Source: Pipra filicauda (Eukaryota; Chordata; Aves; Passeriformes; Pipridae). From it: a stretch of 64,000 nt of DNA. Positions 23,684 through 35,560 of this stretch are shown here, in pieces. The position numbers and the translations under genes are program-made. The notes below the pieces were generated by a model. That model made no database searches. It saw only the letters and a program-made list of their open reading frames with translations, and was not told where the DNA came from. Position 1 is the first letter of the stretch. Every line of letters begins with the position of its first letter. The stretch is taken from assembly GCF_003945595.2 (NCBI RefSeq), contig NW_024104162.1:2294001-2358000 (forward strand), given 5' to 3'.

Positions 23684-23760
23684 TTTATTATTATCATTAT
23701 CAGTATTATTATAGTGTCTAAATGTATCCTGGGCTCCAGGGTACCACAGAGAATGATAAC
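23684..23760 (+). mobile_element. Possible ancient LINE/SINE 3' tail relic
   Basis: A (TTA)n-like stretch (ttatttattattatcatta) is followed by tagtgtctaaatg and gggctccaggg, which loosely resembles tails of old amniote retroposons ending in ATTATTA followed by AGCGCCTAGAGGCCCC. The match is short and diverged; a chance TTA-rich stretch is the alternative. Confidence 0.2.
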
Positions 23761-24182
23761 CTTGCCAAAATGGCCATCCATCCTACTGGCTAGAAACAGA
23801 TAGGGCTGAGGAGTTTCAGTGAGCAAAGAGAGCAGGCTGCAAGGGACCCCCTAATGTCAGTGCTAAAATGAGCACTGCTGTCCCCAGGTGGATGTGAGTC
23901 ACAGGTTGTACCTGCCAGCATTCCAGCCATAGTTCAGTGGGAGCTGCAGTGTCTCCCCCTTTAGGGGAATGTCCTGGTATCCTCTGATTTCTACCAGTAT
24001 GTGCACTCTCTCAATGCAAGGAAGAAGTAAAGGCTGTGCAGCCTGGTATGCCTTGGTGCACACGTGCCCAGGCAACAAGACATTTCAAACCCATCTCCAG
24101 ATTTAAGATTTGATTTCTCTTGTTCTCCATGGGGCCTCCTCTCCTGTCAGAGAATTAATGCAAAATAAAAGGGAAAGGGATA

Positions 24183-24198
24183 GTGTGGGGAGTCCCAC
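24183..24198. repeat. Short perfect inverted repeat
   Basis: tgtggg-gagt-cccaca is a 6-bp stem with a 4-nt loop. It lies at the left edge of an AT-rich segment with a TATA-like gtataaaa near 24412. I could not establish an LTR here (no matching right edge or target duplication seen). Confidence 0.6.
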
Positions 24199-24199
24199 A

Positions 24200-25599
24200 A
24201 CTCCCATCAGTGTTCTCTGCAACAAACAGCAAGGCAGGTGCTACAGAAAAAGACACTTTCCGATTTAGTTATAATAATGTTGTGTCAATCACCAAATTGC
24301 TAAGCTGTATGTAATGATTTCCATATGAAAAACATGTATCCTTTATAATGTGAACTTGTGTACCTACTTGTTAATGTGTATTTCTATTGATCTATATACA
24401 TAATTATGTTAGTATAAAACCCTTAAACACATGCCTGCAATCTTATTAAAACAAAGAAACTGAATTGAAAACTGAGCTAATTCAACCTGAAACCTGTGGA
24501 GAAAAAAGAGGAGTGCCCCCCAGTCCCTTTAATTGTGCTTGAAAGATGAAAAATTACCCAAAATACTAAAGGCTAAGTAGAAAAATATGGCAAAATGGGA
24601 AGTATTGTTTTACAGCAGAATATTTGTTCACTCTTTTCCAGTAAGCATGGACTGATATTAAAACACATCTGATGGTATCTGAAAAATTCTGCAAAGATTT
24701 CTCCTTAATCCCTGAGCTTCTTCTGGATCATTTGTCTTCTACAGTGCTCCTGCTTTATTAATAAGACTGTTGCAATTACAGGGCTGGCTGCAGACTTCCC
24801 CAGGGTCTTTCTGAGCAGATCCCTCCCAGAAAACCTTGAAAGTTTCTCTCTGTCTCCGAGGTGCCACTACCTGGTTCTCGGTTTCTCACTCCTACAGTGC
24901 ATTCTAATTTTGCCATCCTTGCCCATTCAGAGTTTGTTTTAGCATAGGAATGAGCCATTGGATGAGAAGAAAAGGAGGTGGAATGTATAAGTTTTAAATA
25001 TGTGTCTATCAAGCCTAGATGCTGGCCCTTCCCATCAGTTACTTGTATGTGCCAAGCTACCCTTGTGGTGCTGTCCTTGAAAGGCTTGGGTTTGATCTGT
25101 CTTTCTTAGATATCTTTTTACCTCACCCTCAATCTGATGTTCTTTTAAGACAGACACCACCTCTGTCTACAGTTGCTGCTAGGTCCAGGCACCTGGCAAG
25201 GTGAGCAGGGCTGGGTGCAGAGGTCAAAGGGAATGGCTCCTTCATCAGCTCTTCAGAACCTGCGTAGCCTTTCTGGATTCCCAGCTTGCTCTCTAGGTGA
25301 AATTCCAAACAGTCCTTACTGAACTAACAGAGTGTGTGCATATGACCAGTATTATAGACACAGGCAAGTTACACAAATAACAAATCCTCTCCCTGCAGTG
25401 GAATTTTGTGGAGTGAAAAGTTTCAGTGAACTTCAGGAGGAATTTCTATTGAATGCTGAGTTTCTCTGGCAGGTATTTCAAGCAAAATTGATGGGAGTTT
25501 TGCCTTTACAGCCACTGGCCTTGCTTGAAGGTGCCAGTGAGTTTATTACTAATTTAAATGTTGTTCTCCCAGCTTGCAAGAGAGTTAAATATTGAACAC
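24200..25599. other. AT-rich then mixed unique sequence
   Basis: 24240-24480 is AT-rich and may be an old LTR or simply intergenic. 24780-25600 is mixed, with an 87-codon plus-strand open frame at 25332-25595 that has no recognisable domain. Confidence 0.35.
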
Positions 25600-26340
25600 C
25601 TCCCCTATGTTTTCCAATGCTCCACCTGTGGCTTCAGGTCATCAAGGAATTACCTTCATAAGGGACTGTTAATTACACTTTTTTCATGTATTTACAATGG
25701 GTTTAAAATGATCTCAAGACTTGATGCAAGATAACCATAAACACAATGGGCTTTGAATTAATGCCCTTCTGATGAAGGTGCAGCTATTGCCTGAGCCTTT
25801 TCTTTGTAACCAGAAGGAGCAATTAGGAATCCTTCTGTTGCACTATATCTTTCCTTACCACCTCTTGCCTGCTTGTAGCCATTACCTAGAGAGAACCAAA
25901 GAGGGAAACAGCTAAATAAGAACCTTCTTTAACTGTATTTTTTATCTTGATTCATCTTAGCCTTTATAAATTTCACAAGTGCTTTTTATTAAAATAAGAA
26001 GCTAATGAAAGATATCTGAGTGGGTCAATTAACCCCAGTCTGAACAGGTCATTAGGAACAATGGAGAACTGTATAGGCAGTCACACCCGACAAGCATGGA
26101 AACTGGCCAAATGAATCAGATAAAGAAATTGATCATTTATAACAAATATAATTTGCTTGATTTGTTTTCTTCTCCCTCTGTAATGGCAAAATTGCTTTGA
26201 AGACAAATAGTAGACCTCGTTCATGATCTTACATTTACAATAGTCATTGTTTTATAATCCTTAGGCTGCTCTGTGTGATTTCAGTGTGCGTGCAAATAAC
26301 GTGAGACAACTGCATTAGCCTGGGCCGATATTTTGGGGAA
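25600..26340. promoter_or_regulatory. Putative conserved non-coding block
   Basis: About 740 bp of non-repetitive AT-rich sequence with homeodomain- and forkhead-like words: ggactgttaattac, gaattaatgccc, gggtcaattaacccc, attatcat-like and ttgtttt words. No low complexity and no sustained open frame. The style resembles long vertebrate conserved non-coding elements, but conservation cannot be measured from one sequence. The near-palindromic ggtcaattaacc at about 26025-26036 is notable. Confidence 0.3.
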
Positions 26341-28761
26341 AAGACTGCTCACATCCAGCATGGTTAGAAGTATCAGCTGTGCCTTGCACTTCTGAGCTAC
26401 TAATTTGACTGGATATGTTCTTCTTCTAATTTAGACTACCACAGTGACCGGTGTAGGCTGCAAGGTCTTTCCTGCAGGTCTTCACACTACCCAGAGGCTC
26501 AGCAATATTACAGACTTCTTTTTCTACACCTGTCCTTTTTGATCTCTTTAACCACAGGAGGAAGCTTCTCTGTATTAGAGTTCAGTTTGCAGCTGCCAGC
26601 AAATCCCACAGCAATTAAGACCCCTGCAAAGCTTCCTGAGTCCCTCTCCAAGTGCCAGATGGGTCCCTTCTTCTACCCACCTCCGCCCTATTACCATGAA
26701 TGTACTTGAACACTATAAAAAGGTCCTCTAATAAAAGTCCTGGTTGTACAGGGGTTTCTCTCCTTGGAGAGAGGAATCTATGACAGGTGCTAGTCCTGTT
26801 ATGCAAGGTACCAGTGGAAGAGGGGGAAGAGAACAGGGTTGTGGAGACTTTCTCTTCGGTCGTTCTGAAGAGAGGTGTGTTCACCTACCCCCACATGAGC
26901 CTGCAGGCACCCCAGAGCCCTCCTCCTCAAATCACCCTGGCTTATTATCATGCCACGGGGCACATTCAGATTTGCTGCCCGCATGCTGCCAGCAAGATGG
27001 CTCTGTGAACAGGATGCTGGCAGGAGGCAAAATGCACACTGCTTTCAGCCTTTGTAAAGGCTGCTCTTTCAGAGAGCAGCAGACAGCCCGCAGGAACCCT
27101 TGGAGAACAGAGCAGAACAGATATGACAAGGGAAAAATTTAGGGATGCAAGTCTGAAACAACAGTTTCTTTTTTTTAATCTACCTTTCATGGCTTACCAG
27201 GGGAAAGCAAAGAGCCTATCAAGGACATACAACCACCCTCTCTCTCTCTCTTTCACTGTCAAATTTGTTGCCTCATTTGGGGTTTGGAAACAAATGATTA
27301 TTTTTTTTTCCTTCTAAATGAATTAAGCTATCTGGGGATGGATGATGGATTCAGGAGATACAGGGTAGTTTATGAGCATGCTCTGTTGCTTCCCTATGGG
27401 ACACCTGTACTCATGAATCTGCAGACACTGACCCAATTACTAAGCCAGCACCTGGATACAAACTCCCTGTGACCATGTCTCCAACTTGCTGTATTCACTG
27501 TATTTTGTTCAGGGACTTTTGTGTTTTAGTGCCTTTTTATGCTAAGCTGGCATATATAAGTGAACTCCATTTTCTGAGCAATTCGCTTCATCCTTTGAGA
27601 TGTCCTTGTTTTTCTTTTAGTCATTTGAAGCAGGTCCCCTCCTCTCCCTCCTCCTCCTCCATGAGTCTCCCAGGATGACCTGCTAATTTAAATGAAAAGA
27701 GATTGCAGCAACATTCTCTTTGTCACTGTAAACTCAGGGAGGCTTTCTCCCTTCACTGAGGACAAAAATTTAGGACAAAAAGGTTTATTTACTCATCTTG
27801 TCCTCCTCTCTCACCGCAGGCTTCTCCCGCAGTGCCATGATGTTTTCTCCGATCTAGGTTTAAATTTCTTTTTTCCTTTTTTTCTGTGGAGTGACACATC
27901 TCCAGTCTCACAGACCTGTTATGTAGTGTCTTCAGATATTCAGGCTAAATTTTCCTTTGAGTTAGTGCCCATAATCTTCAATCAGGCTTCCCATTAATTT
28001 TCTGTCTGAAATTATACTCATTGTTTAAATTTGATGAAGCTTTTTCGCATTAGACCCACTTGTGGAGATAAACATGGAACGCAGGGTAAAAATCATTTAT
28101 GGTGGGAGCAAAAGGATTTAGCCCAAGTTCTACAAAGGTATGTATATGGTGCTATCTCCTATTTAGATGGCTAATTTGCTATAGATTTTTACTCCTTAAT
28201 TAGAAACTGAGAGTGCTAATAGCTTTCTGCCTCTAATCTTAAATGTCTGTCCTAGCCACTAGGTACATTTTCAGAATTACAAGCTTGTGGCATGGGGAAA
28301 AGGCCACTGTCAGGAATTCTTTGATTTGTCAGTAAAACCCAGTTTCTGGGTAAATTCTAGGTAAAATATGCATTGGAGGTATATTCAAGTGGAGCTAACT
28401 TTGCTCCAAGTAGCTGGGAGTACCTTCTCGGAGCTACCTAAGTCCTGAATTTCACTGGCTGGACTGGAAGGTAGGGTTTCCAGAGGCTTGAGTCTTCCTT
28501 GCTGTCTTGTTGAGAAAACCTTGTTGACCTACACGTAGTCCCAGTAGATTTGATGAAGACCAGTGACCTACAGCCATGCAGCTGACAAACAGTTGTGCTT
28601 ATCTGCAGCCTTGAAGGAAAGACAAAGAAAATACACAGACTGTGGACTCCCTTTCTCCTTCTCTGCCTGAGAGATCCCCAGATTAGTAATCATATTAGGA
28701 AGGACAAAAATTCCTCTAGGAATTGAAACGCTTTCAGTACAGGACACAAGGGCAAAAGGTC
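26341..28761. other. Unique sequence, no gene recognised
   Basis: A CT run lies at about 27238-27252 and short T runs near 27170 and 27300. Open frames up to 132 codons (26744-27142) have no recognised domain. No transposon recognised. Confidence 0.45.
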
Positions 28762-29110
28762 TTTATTGGAGGAGAAAATACCTCATGCACTTGGTCTGCA
28801 GGTTTTATGTGATGTCTAGAAAAAACGACAGCAAAATTGGCACCTTCTTGCTCAAGAGGTCCCCAGTGAACATTCAAGACATATCTTGTTTGCAAACACA
28901 AATGGATTTTTACTCCTGTTTTCCCTGAGGAGATTGCAGAGCTATGGCAGACTGAGCTGTATTCTCTTCTGGCTCGTGCATCATCATCAAATCTGTCGGC
29001 TAATTTCCATTTGAAGAATCGTTATTGCCAGTACGGAGGCAAGAGCCAGACTGAATTCTCCTCCGATCAGGGTAGAGTTGGATGAGTTGGCATTTAGAAA
29101 GATCATTTTT
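28762..29110 (-). CDS. Candidate terminal exon (unrecognised product)
   Basis: On the minus strand an acceptor-like pyrimidine-rich stretch ending CACCACTCAG lies at 29111 onwards. It is followed by 40 codons (29109 to 28990) and a TGA at 28989-28987, then about 220 bp to an AATAAA (plus-strand TTTATT at 28762-28767) followed by GT-rich sequence. The 40 residues begin KMIFLNANSSNST, giving two N-X-S/T sequons, then have a hydrophobic run (LALASVLAITILQ) and end MEISRQI. This would suit the membrane-proximal end of a surface protein. Several CpGs fall in about 100 bp here, unlike the surroundings. I do not recognise the protein, no upstream exon was found, and the plus strand is also open over 29025-29190. 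Confidence 0.15.
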
Positions 29111-32100
29111 CTGAGTGGTGAGCAGAGACCCATGGAAGTGGAAAAAATATTGGATCTGTTGGAGGTCACCACTAGAAAGCTGCCTCTCTGACTACTGCTG
29201 TGCTTTAATCCCATGGAGAGGGAGAGTTTCATGTTTCTTTTTTTTGTTTATGTGCTGGTTTGCTTCCACCCTGGAGTCCAAAGTCATGGAAGCTCTCAAA
29301 TGCTCATTAGTATGTGGCACTTGAGAGTCAATTTGTATAATTTCTTCAGCTGTTCTAAAAGAAACAGCAAAACAGAAAAAAAAAAGAGAGGACTTTCTCC
29401 TTTGGGTCTACCTCAGCATCCCTGGGAGAGGTTTTATTCCCAAGGACTGCCTTGCTACCTGAGAAACACCACCAACAAGTTCCCAGAAAATTAGTAATAT
29501 AAGAATCATAAGGTATTTGTAATGTTTTATCTTTCAATGAAAACAGACCCAAAAGGAGGCAACACTCTCACCCATACTTATCTTAATGATGATGATGGGT
29601 CTTTGAAGTTTTGTGTTTCAATCTTGTCTTTACTTCCTGTGCAATATAGGATTTCTCTTTTTCTTCCTCATTTCCTTCCTATTAAATTCCCTTTTCCTCT
29701 ATTGATCTTACATCCTCCAAAGAGGAAGACCATCATGAAGTAAGGTCAGCCCAGCAAAGGCTTTCAAAATGCTCTCTCTCTCAAGGAGAACCACAGAAGT
29801 AAATTTTAAGGCTACTATGGAGAGTGGATTTTTTTTTTTTTGTCTGTTCTATTCCCATTTTCTGCTTCTTATTCGAATGTTTGTAGTGAAAGCAGAGCTG
29901 ACACCAAATGTTAGTGCCTGAGATGGGGAATTCATCTCAGACTGGCCACTCAAAGGGGTCTTTGATGCATCTTTAAAACAGCTCGCAGCTCAACTTTTCA
30001 GGGGTTAAAGAGACTTGGATCTGGCAGACATTTTCCTACTTCGAGTTACTCCCTTCCTGCTTTGGGTGATTTTGTACCATATTTCTGAATGTCCAATGAT
30101 ACACTGCCAGTGGCCTGGACAGGGTCCAGACATTCCCTTGGTGTCCAGCTCCTGCATGCAGGCACTGGACCTGTCACTCTGCTCCCTGCGTGGGAGATGC
30201 ACCACACGGACAATTTCTAGATGGGTGGAGGGTCTTCTTTAGGCTGGCCTTGTTCATCCTTGGCTCTGCTGTGAAGCTCAGGAACAGTTAAGTCATACCT
30301 GAAACCACCCTCTTGGCTGCAAAGGAGACACAGGGCTGTTGTCACCTTGTGACAAAATAAGCACCATAGCTGCATAGTCACATGAAAAGATTCCCCTGCA
30401 AATGTTTCCTCTAAGATCAAGCACAGTTTGTCTGTTCAGGATTGGAATCATCCTCTCCCAGCAGGGCTGAGCCCTTCCTCAGCATTGAAAGGGCAACCCC
30501 CTATCATCTAACAGGCCATTTTCATCACTATGTGTGCATTTGACAGATCTGGTCAAATTGCGAAGCCCTTTCTTTGTGAGAAAGAGTATAACAATCTCAG
30601 ATAATGGGAATTGTGCTCACTTAAATCCCTGCTTATGCTAAAGGATTGCCCCAGGAAGGGAAAACGTCTGACCCACTTTCATTACAGCCCTTTGAAAGAC
30701 GCTGCTGTGCCTCCCGCAGCCAGGAACTTTGCAATGCCAATAATGGGCAGTTTGTGCACAGTACGTGTAAGTAAACAGAGTGACATCTCATCTGCTGTGT
30801 GTGTGCTCCAATAAAGCCTCACCGTGTGCCCGGTGCTTTCAGCTGGTTGTGCCTTTGCTGAGGTGCAGAGCACAGAGCTGTGTGTGTGGAAACCTCCATG
30901 GACACAACTGTGCTCCAAGTGAAGGGGCTCACTTTTTTTCTCGAGCACCACATCAGAACTAGCAGCTCTATTTAGCAATAACTTTAGTTTCATCCCGCGA
31001 AAGGAGTGGGCTGAAAAAACCCCAAAGATCCCCAGGAATAGTCCCTTGGAAGCATTAAGAGTGCTCTTTAGCAGTGTGCACAAGGAATGTAACTCTTCTG
31101 ACTGCACTCACGTTAAGCTGATTGCCACTGGTTGTGAATCCGGTCCTTGTTTTTTTGGTTATTTCTAGTAGTTGCAAGCAGGTAGCCAAGGCTGCGTGGA
31201 GGTTATTTAGCTGTGTGAAGAGAGGAAATACCACAGTGCTCTTGGAAAATGGGCCAATTCTGTGGTATTTTGTCTCTGAGCAGAGCAAGATGGCTCAGGG
31301 GAAGGTGTTAGTCAATTAAAGATAATCTAATTAAAAACATGAAATAAAATTCAACCCAGCATTTGCTCCTGCCTGCTCTTTCCACACATAGAGGAGGCAC
31401 TGAAAGCAGCAAGGATGCTTCTTCTGCTGCCACAGTGGGTAGGGGTAGAAAGGGTATTTGAATGGGTATTTCCTCAGTCCCCATCATTACCAAAGTCCTT
31501 TGTGTTCATTTTTGAATATAAAAAGGCCAGGTTAAAAATAAATCTCCTCTTCTGCAACCTGTTCACCACTGGTAATATGCCCCACATTCGCTCTGCTCCT
31601 CACTGAGGCTTTTAGTACCTCTTGTTACCAGATGGCAGCAGGCTGGCATTTGTCTAGTTAAAATGGATGCTGGAAGCAGCATTGAAAAGCACATTGTTTG
31701 AGACTGTCATTATTTGCATTTCTGACTTGGCAGATACCCAGTTGGACCAATCTGACACAGGCACCTTGCACTGAGTTACCCACCCTGAGGGATCAGCCTT
31801 TGGATAAGAGAGGAAGAGGAGGTGCCTGATTTTCCAAGAACCCCTCTAGATCATGGTAAAACCTGTTCTGCTTCCCTCTGTCAGGCTTACCTGGCTCCCC
31901 AAGCCCCCTGGAATGGGAGAATATCCACCAAAGGAAGCACATGGTGGTGCTGAGAAGGGGGTGCTCCCTGAATGCGTGGGTTGGAGCTCATCAGGTTGTT
32001 GGGGTGTCAGTGTGACAGGAAACAGGTCAAGGTGTCAGGGTGCAAGGAATCACCCTGAATGTAGGGGGTGGATGCAAAGCTAAAGCTGGAGTTGGGGGGG

Positions 32101-32139
32101 AAATAAATGATAACTTAATATTTGAGAGGTAAGTGTTGG
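29111..32139. other. Unique sequence, no gene recognised
   Basis: A T13 run lies at 29829-29841. A plus-strand AATAAA at 30810-30815 in the context ctccaataaagcctcaccg, followed by GT-rich sequence, looks like a usable poly(A) signal, but no convincing exon precedes it. Open frames up to 141 codons show no domains. Confidence 0.4.
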
Positions 32140-32480
32140 TAATTAGTCTGCAACACTTTGATCATTAATGCATGCAATCAAATTATCATCAAGAACGCTT
32201 TCCCACCAGCCCCCCCTCCCTTTCCCCCCCGCTTCTCTCTCCTTATTTTAAGGGCTGGCACACGGCAAAAGTTGACAGCACCAGCCCCATCGTGCAGCCA
32301 GAAGACTTTCAAAGGAAGCTGCTGCTCCCTAGTGTTTGCAGGATTCAGAGCTGGAGCCAAAAATGCAGTCAAGAAAGAGCGAATCCCCAAAGAAAGGCCG
32401 AACAATAAACTAATGGGCCCAGGCAGTTTTCTATCCCAAGCACCAGTTCTTTGTTATCTGCTTGACTATTGATTGCAATC
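32140..32480. promoter_or_regulatory. Putative conserved enhancer-like block
   Basis: Starts with a dense run of homeodomain/TALE-like words (tttgatcattaatgcatgc, then aatcaaattatcatc). It passes a C/T-rich tract (about 32210-32245) and ends with tgactattgattgcaatcc. Several isolated CpGs are retained. No repeat signature or long convincing frame. Regulatory function is inferred only from motif density. Confidence 0.3.
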
Positions 32481-34756
32481 CCCATGGATACAGCTCAGGT
32501 TTTCCTGCTTTGAGTTCTTAAGTGAAATTAAAAGCATGCAGTTCATTACTTCAGTGCTCTCCTCTCTTCCTCTGATCTTCTGGCTCCAATCCAGGCACCG
32601 CTGCCCAATTACACCCCCGGGAATAACCTGCCTTTTTTTCCCTTCACATTTCTACATACTCTGCATCTTCAGGAAGATGGGGGAAGAGATCACACCAGGC
32701 ACTCTGTGAACTCTACCTTTCAACAATGCTGTGAACAAGAATTGATCAGTGTTCTTGCTCTGCAGCTGCAGTTGGAGTTAAATACCAGCTTTTTGTGAAT
32801 CCTGCATGGATATCTACCAACCTGTGTGCACTGTATGCATGTGTGAACATGTATGTGCCAGTGTGGCAGCTCTGCAGGGGATCAGATTTTGGCAGAAATG
32901 ATTGGAGGATATTTTTCTTGGGTAAATTCAAGTTCAGCAAAATTACCTTTTCTTTTCCTTTTTTTTTTTTTTAATGGAAGGTCACCAGCTTTGGTACTGG
33001 GAATTTGTAAGACAGGGAGAGAGGAAGAGTTGGTAAGGGTTATATAAGACTTCTAAAGGGAAATGTGTTTTAAGTCCAAGACTGGGCTTTTTAGCTAAAC
33101 CAGAAAGTGCAAATGCCCAATCCACTGTAAACTGAGCAGTGGCTGCTACCCCAATACCTTCTCTTGGGATGCCATGGGGAAGTGAGAAGAATGAGGTCAG
33201 TAGCACAGTGCAGTTTCTCAAAGTCAGAGAAAATCTTCCTCTGGACTCTTCCACCTAAAACATCCCAGGTCAACCTGAATCTCACCAGCACTGTTGGTGA
33301 TACAATCTCCTTTGACAGCCACATCTTAAAGGAAGGGCAAATGAATGCATTAAGATCTCTCTGGATATTTTATCCAGCCGTCTATCAGGCTCTTCTGAAT
33401 AGTATTTTGTCTGCAGAGTTTAACATCAAAGACATGGAAAGTCAATGGGTTGACTTCCTCTTTATTCCCAGAATTAGAGGTCAAATAATGCTTGATTTCA
33501 CAGTATAAATCTATACATACACTGTTGATAGGTGTAATAATAATAGGTAAGTGACAGGAAATGCTGGTGAAGGGTGTGCTGAAATTTAGGCCACTTATCT
33601 AGGCTTTCAGCATGGCCTGAAGCAGGACCTACATTTAAGATTTTTGGCAAGCCTGAAATACTTCTTTTCATTACATAATTGGCCTGTAACTCTAATGATG
33701 ATAGTGGAGCTGCTCCAGATTTATACTAATGTAACTGACAGCAGATTTTTGGCTCTGAGTCTGTAAGAAAAAGCTTGCCATAAATTCAGTATTCAGACTG
33801 TCCTTTGTAGCTTCTCTTTTCTCAGTGAGAAAGTAAGTAATTCTCCCTTTTCAGATTAATTCCTTCCTGTAATATTTTCTTATGGTTACTGAGAATTTGG
33901 TTCTGTTCAGCTGACCTATTTAAGGTAGGTGAGCATGGGTATAGAACCCTATGTAACAATGGAGATGCTACATATGCACTATTCCCAGAATAGCTCCCCC
34001 CCCCCCAAAAATTACTACTCTGGGCCTGTTTTATGGGCTTTCACTAGAGAGGCTAAAATTGACTCAAGTTTGAAGAATGTCTATTTAAGTATCTTTTAAA
34101 TTGTGAATGTTTAAAAGAGGCGATTTTTGAGCATGAGTCTGGGGATTTTTTATTTTAACGTTACATTTAATGGTGTCTTTGGCATTTAACGTGAGGGGGT
34201 GTACGTGGTATATCTGTGTGTGTATGTTTATATCTAGAGAGAGATAACTCATGTGGAATGAAAATCCATTTAGCAGAAAAATGAGATCTCTTGAGTGTTT
34301 GTATTTTCTGCTGGAACTAGAAAACACTAGTACTATAAAAAAATAAAACACAGAATGATCTAAACCAATAAGATATGATTTTATGCCAAGATGTGAGAAT
34401 GGATCTATATCTTTATCAGGTTTCTCTCACTCAAGAGATTAAAATCACATGGAAGCTTGTTAGAAATTCACTCTATACGGTATATCTTTCAGAAATATGT
34501 TGTAATGATGTCTGACAGCTTCAAAAGTGAATTACAGACTCGGGGGTAGTTTTTGCCTCCTCCCATGTATAAATACTACAGCCCAGCCAGGTCCATCTAT
34601 TTGTGGGCTCAGACATGCACAGAGGCATCCCAACAGGATGCATCCAGGCCTCTGGGCAAGTGCAAGATGCTGGATTAGGGGCACTCAAGCTTTTCTCCTG
34701 ATTCACAGCAGATTGCTTGGAGCCTGTGGTGGCTCGACGTTGCATTGGGCTGTTTC
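32481..34756. other. Unique sequence with short homopolymers
   Basis: T14 at 32959-32972 and C11 at 33996-34006. 33600-34500 is AT-rich. No gene or transposon recognised before the CR1 that follows. Confidence 0.45.
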
Positions 34757-34885
34757 CATAGAATCATAGAAAGGTTTGGGTTAGAAGGGACCTTAAAGAT
34801 CATGTCATTTCAACCCCCCTGCCATGGGCAGGACATCTTTCACTGGACCAGGCTGCTTGGAGCTCCGTCCAACCTAGTTTTCCAC
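34757..34885 (-). mobile_element. CR1 LINE, 5'-truncated 3' end
   Basis: Read on the plus strand it begins catagaatcatagaaagg, the reverse complement of the CR1 3' terminus (ATTCTATG-type octamers). It continues with gaagggaccttaaagatcat, then the pyrimidine-rich ccccctgccatgggcagg and ctggaccaggctgcttgg, in the order expected of an avian CR1 3' UTR. Only about 130 bp remain, which is typical of severe 5' truncation. It is non-coding and close enough to the family pattern to be fairly young. Confidence 0.95.
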
Positions 34886-35219
34886 CTTTTAAAATCAGGC
34901 TTGAAAATGCAATGGACTGACTATTGAGCTGGTGGGACAATGAACCCTACAGAGGGCTGGGGTCCTGTGCAGACCTGTCATTGTCCAAGTGGCATGTGCT
35001 GCTGGCTCCTTGTCCCAGGGACAAATGCACATTAGCTAATCCTTCTCTGGATTCCAGGATCCCCTGTGTTCAGCAGGGAGGAAAAAAAACATCCAGGGTA
35101 CCTTCAGCTTGGTAACATTTATTCCTGTTATGCTCAATACTGGGGAAGCTGCAACCTCTGTCTCTTGATTTTCCTCCTCCTTTTTTTCCCTCTCACTTAC
35201 CGTGTCTTGGGTGGATGTG
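34886..35219. other. Unique sequence, nothing recognised
   Basis: No feature recognised between the CR1 remnant and the AT-rich block that follows. Confidence 0.45.
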
Positions 35220-35560
35220 TTTGCTGTTATAAAGTCTATTGAAACATAAACATATACTTTTAAAATAACATTTCACTCTGACAATACTCCTGGAGAGAGC
35301 TGAGAATATTATGGTGGAGATAATGTACTCCAGACAATAAGAGAAGACAGGAGTGGGAAGCTTATCTGGTAGAACCCCTATTGCCTATTTAAACAATAAT
35401 CCCCTTCAAAATGATGTTTTTCTGTGTGTGCTTAAAATGCATGATATTCAACGTGTTTGTGTGGCTTTTAATAGCCTGGATAATTTTCCATACAATTAAT
35501 TCCCCAAATATATTCTACTTTGCTTCTGCAGTTTGTAATGTGGGTTATTCCAGCATGGAT
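35220..35560. promoter_or_regulatory. Putative conserved non-coding block
   Basis: AT-rich unique sequence with words such as aaacataaacatat (forkhead-like), gacaataagag (SOX-like), tatttaaacaataatcc and acaattaattcccc. No repeat signature and no long frame. The call rests on motif density and contrast with the flanks only. Confidence 0.25.

Noticed and set aside
24183..24480. Possible solo LTR (starts with a TGTGGG inverted repeat, TATA-like gtataaaa near 24412, attaaa near 24446)
   Set aside because: No matching right terminus ending in CA, no target-site duplication and no recognised family.
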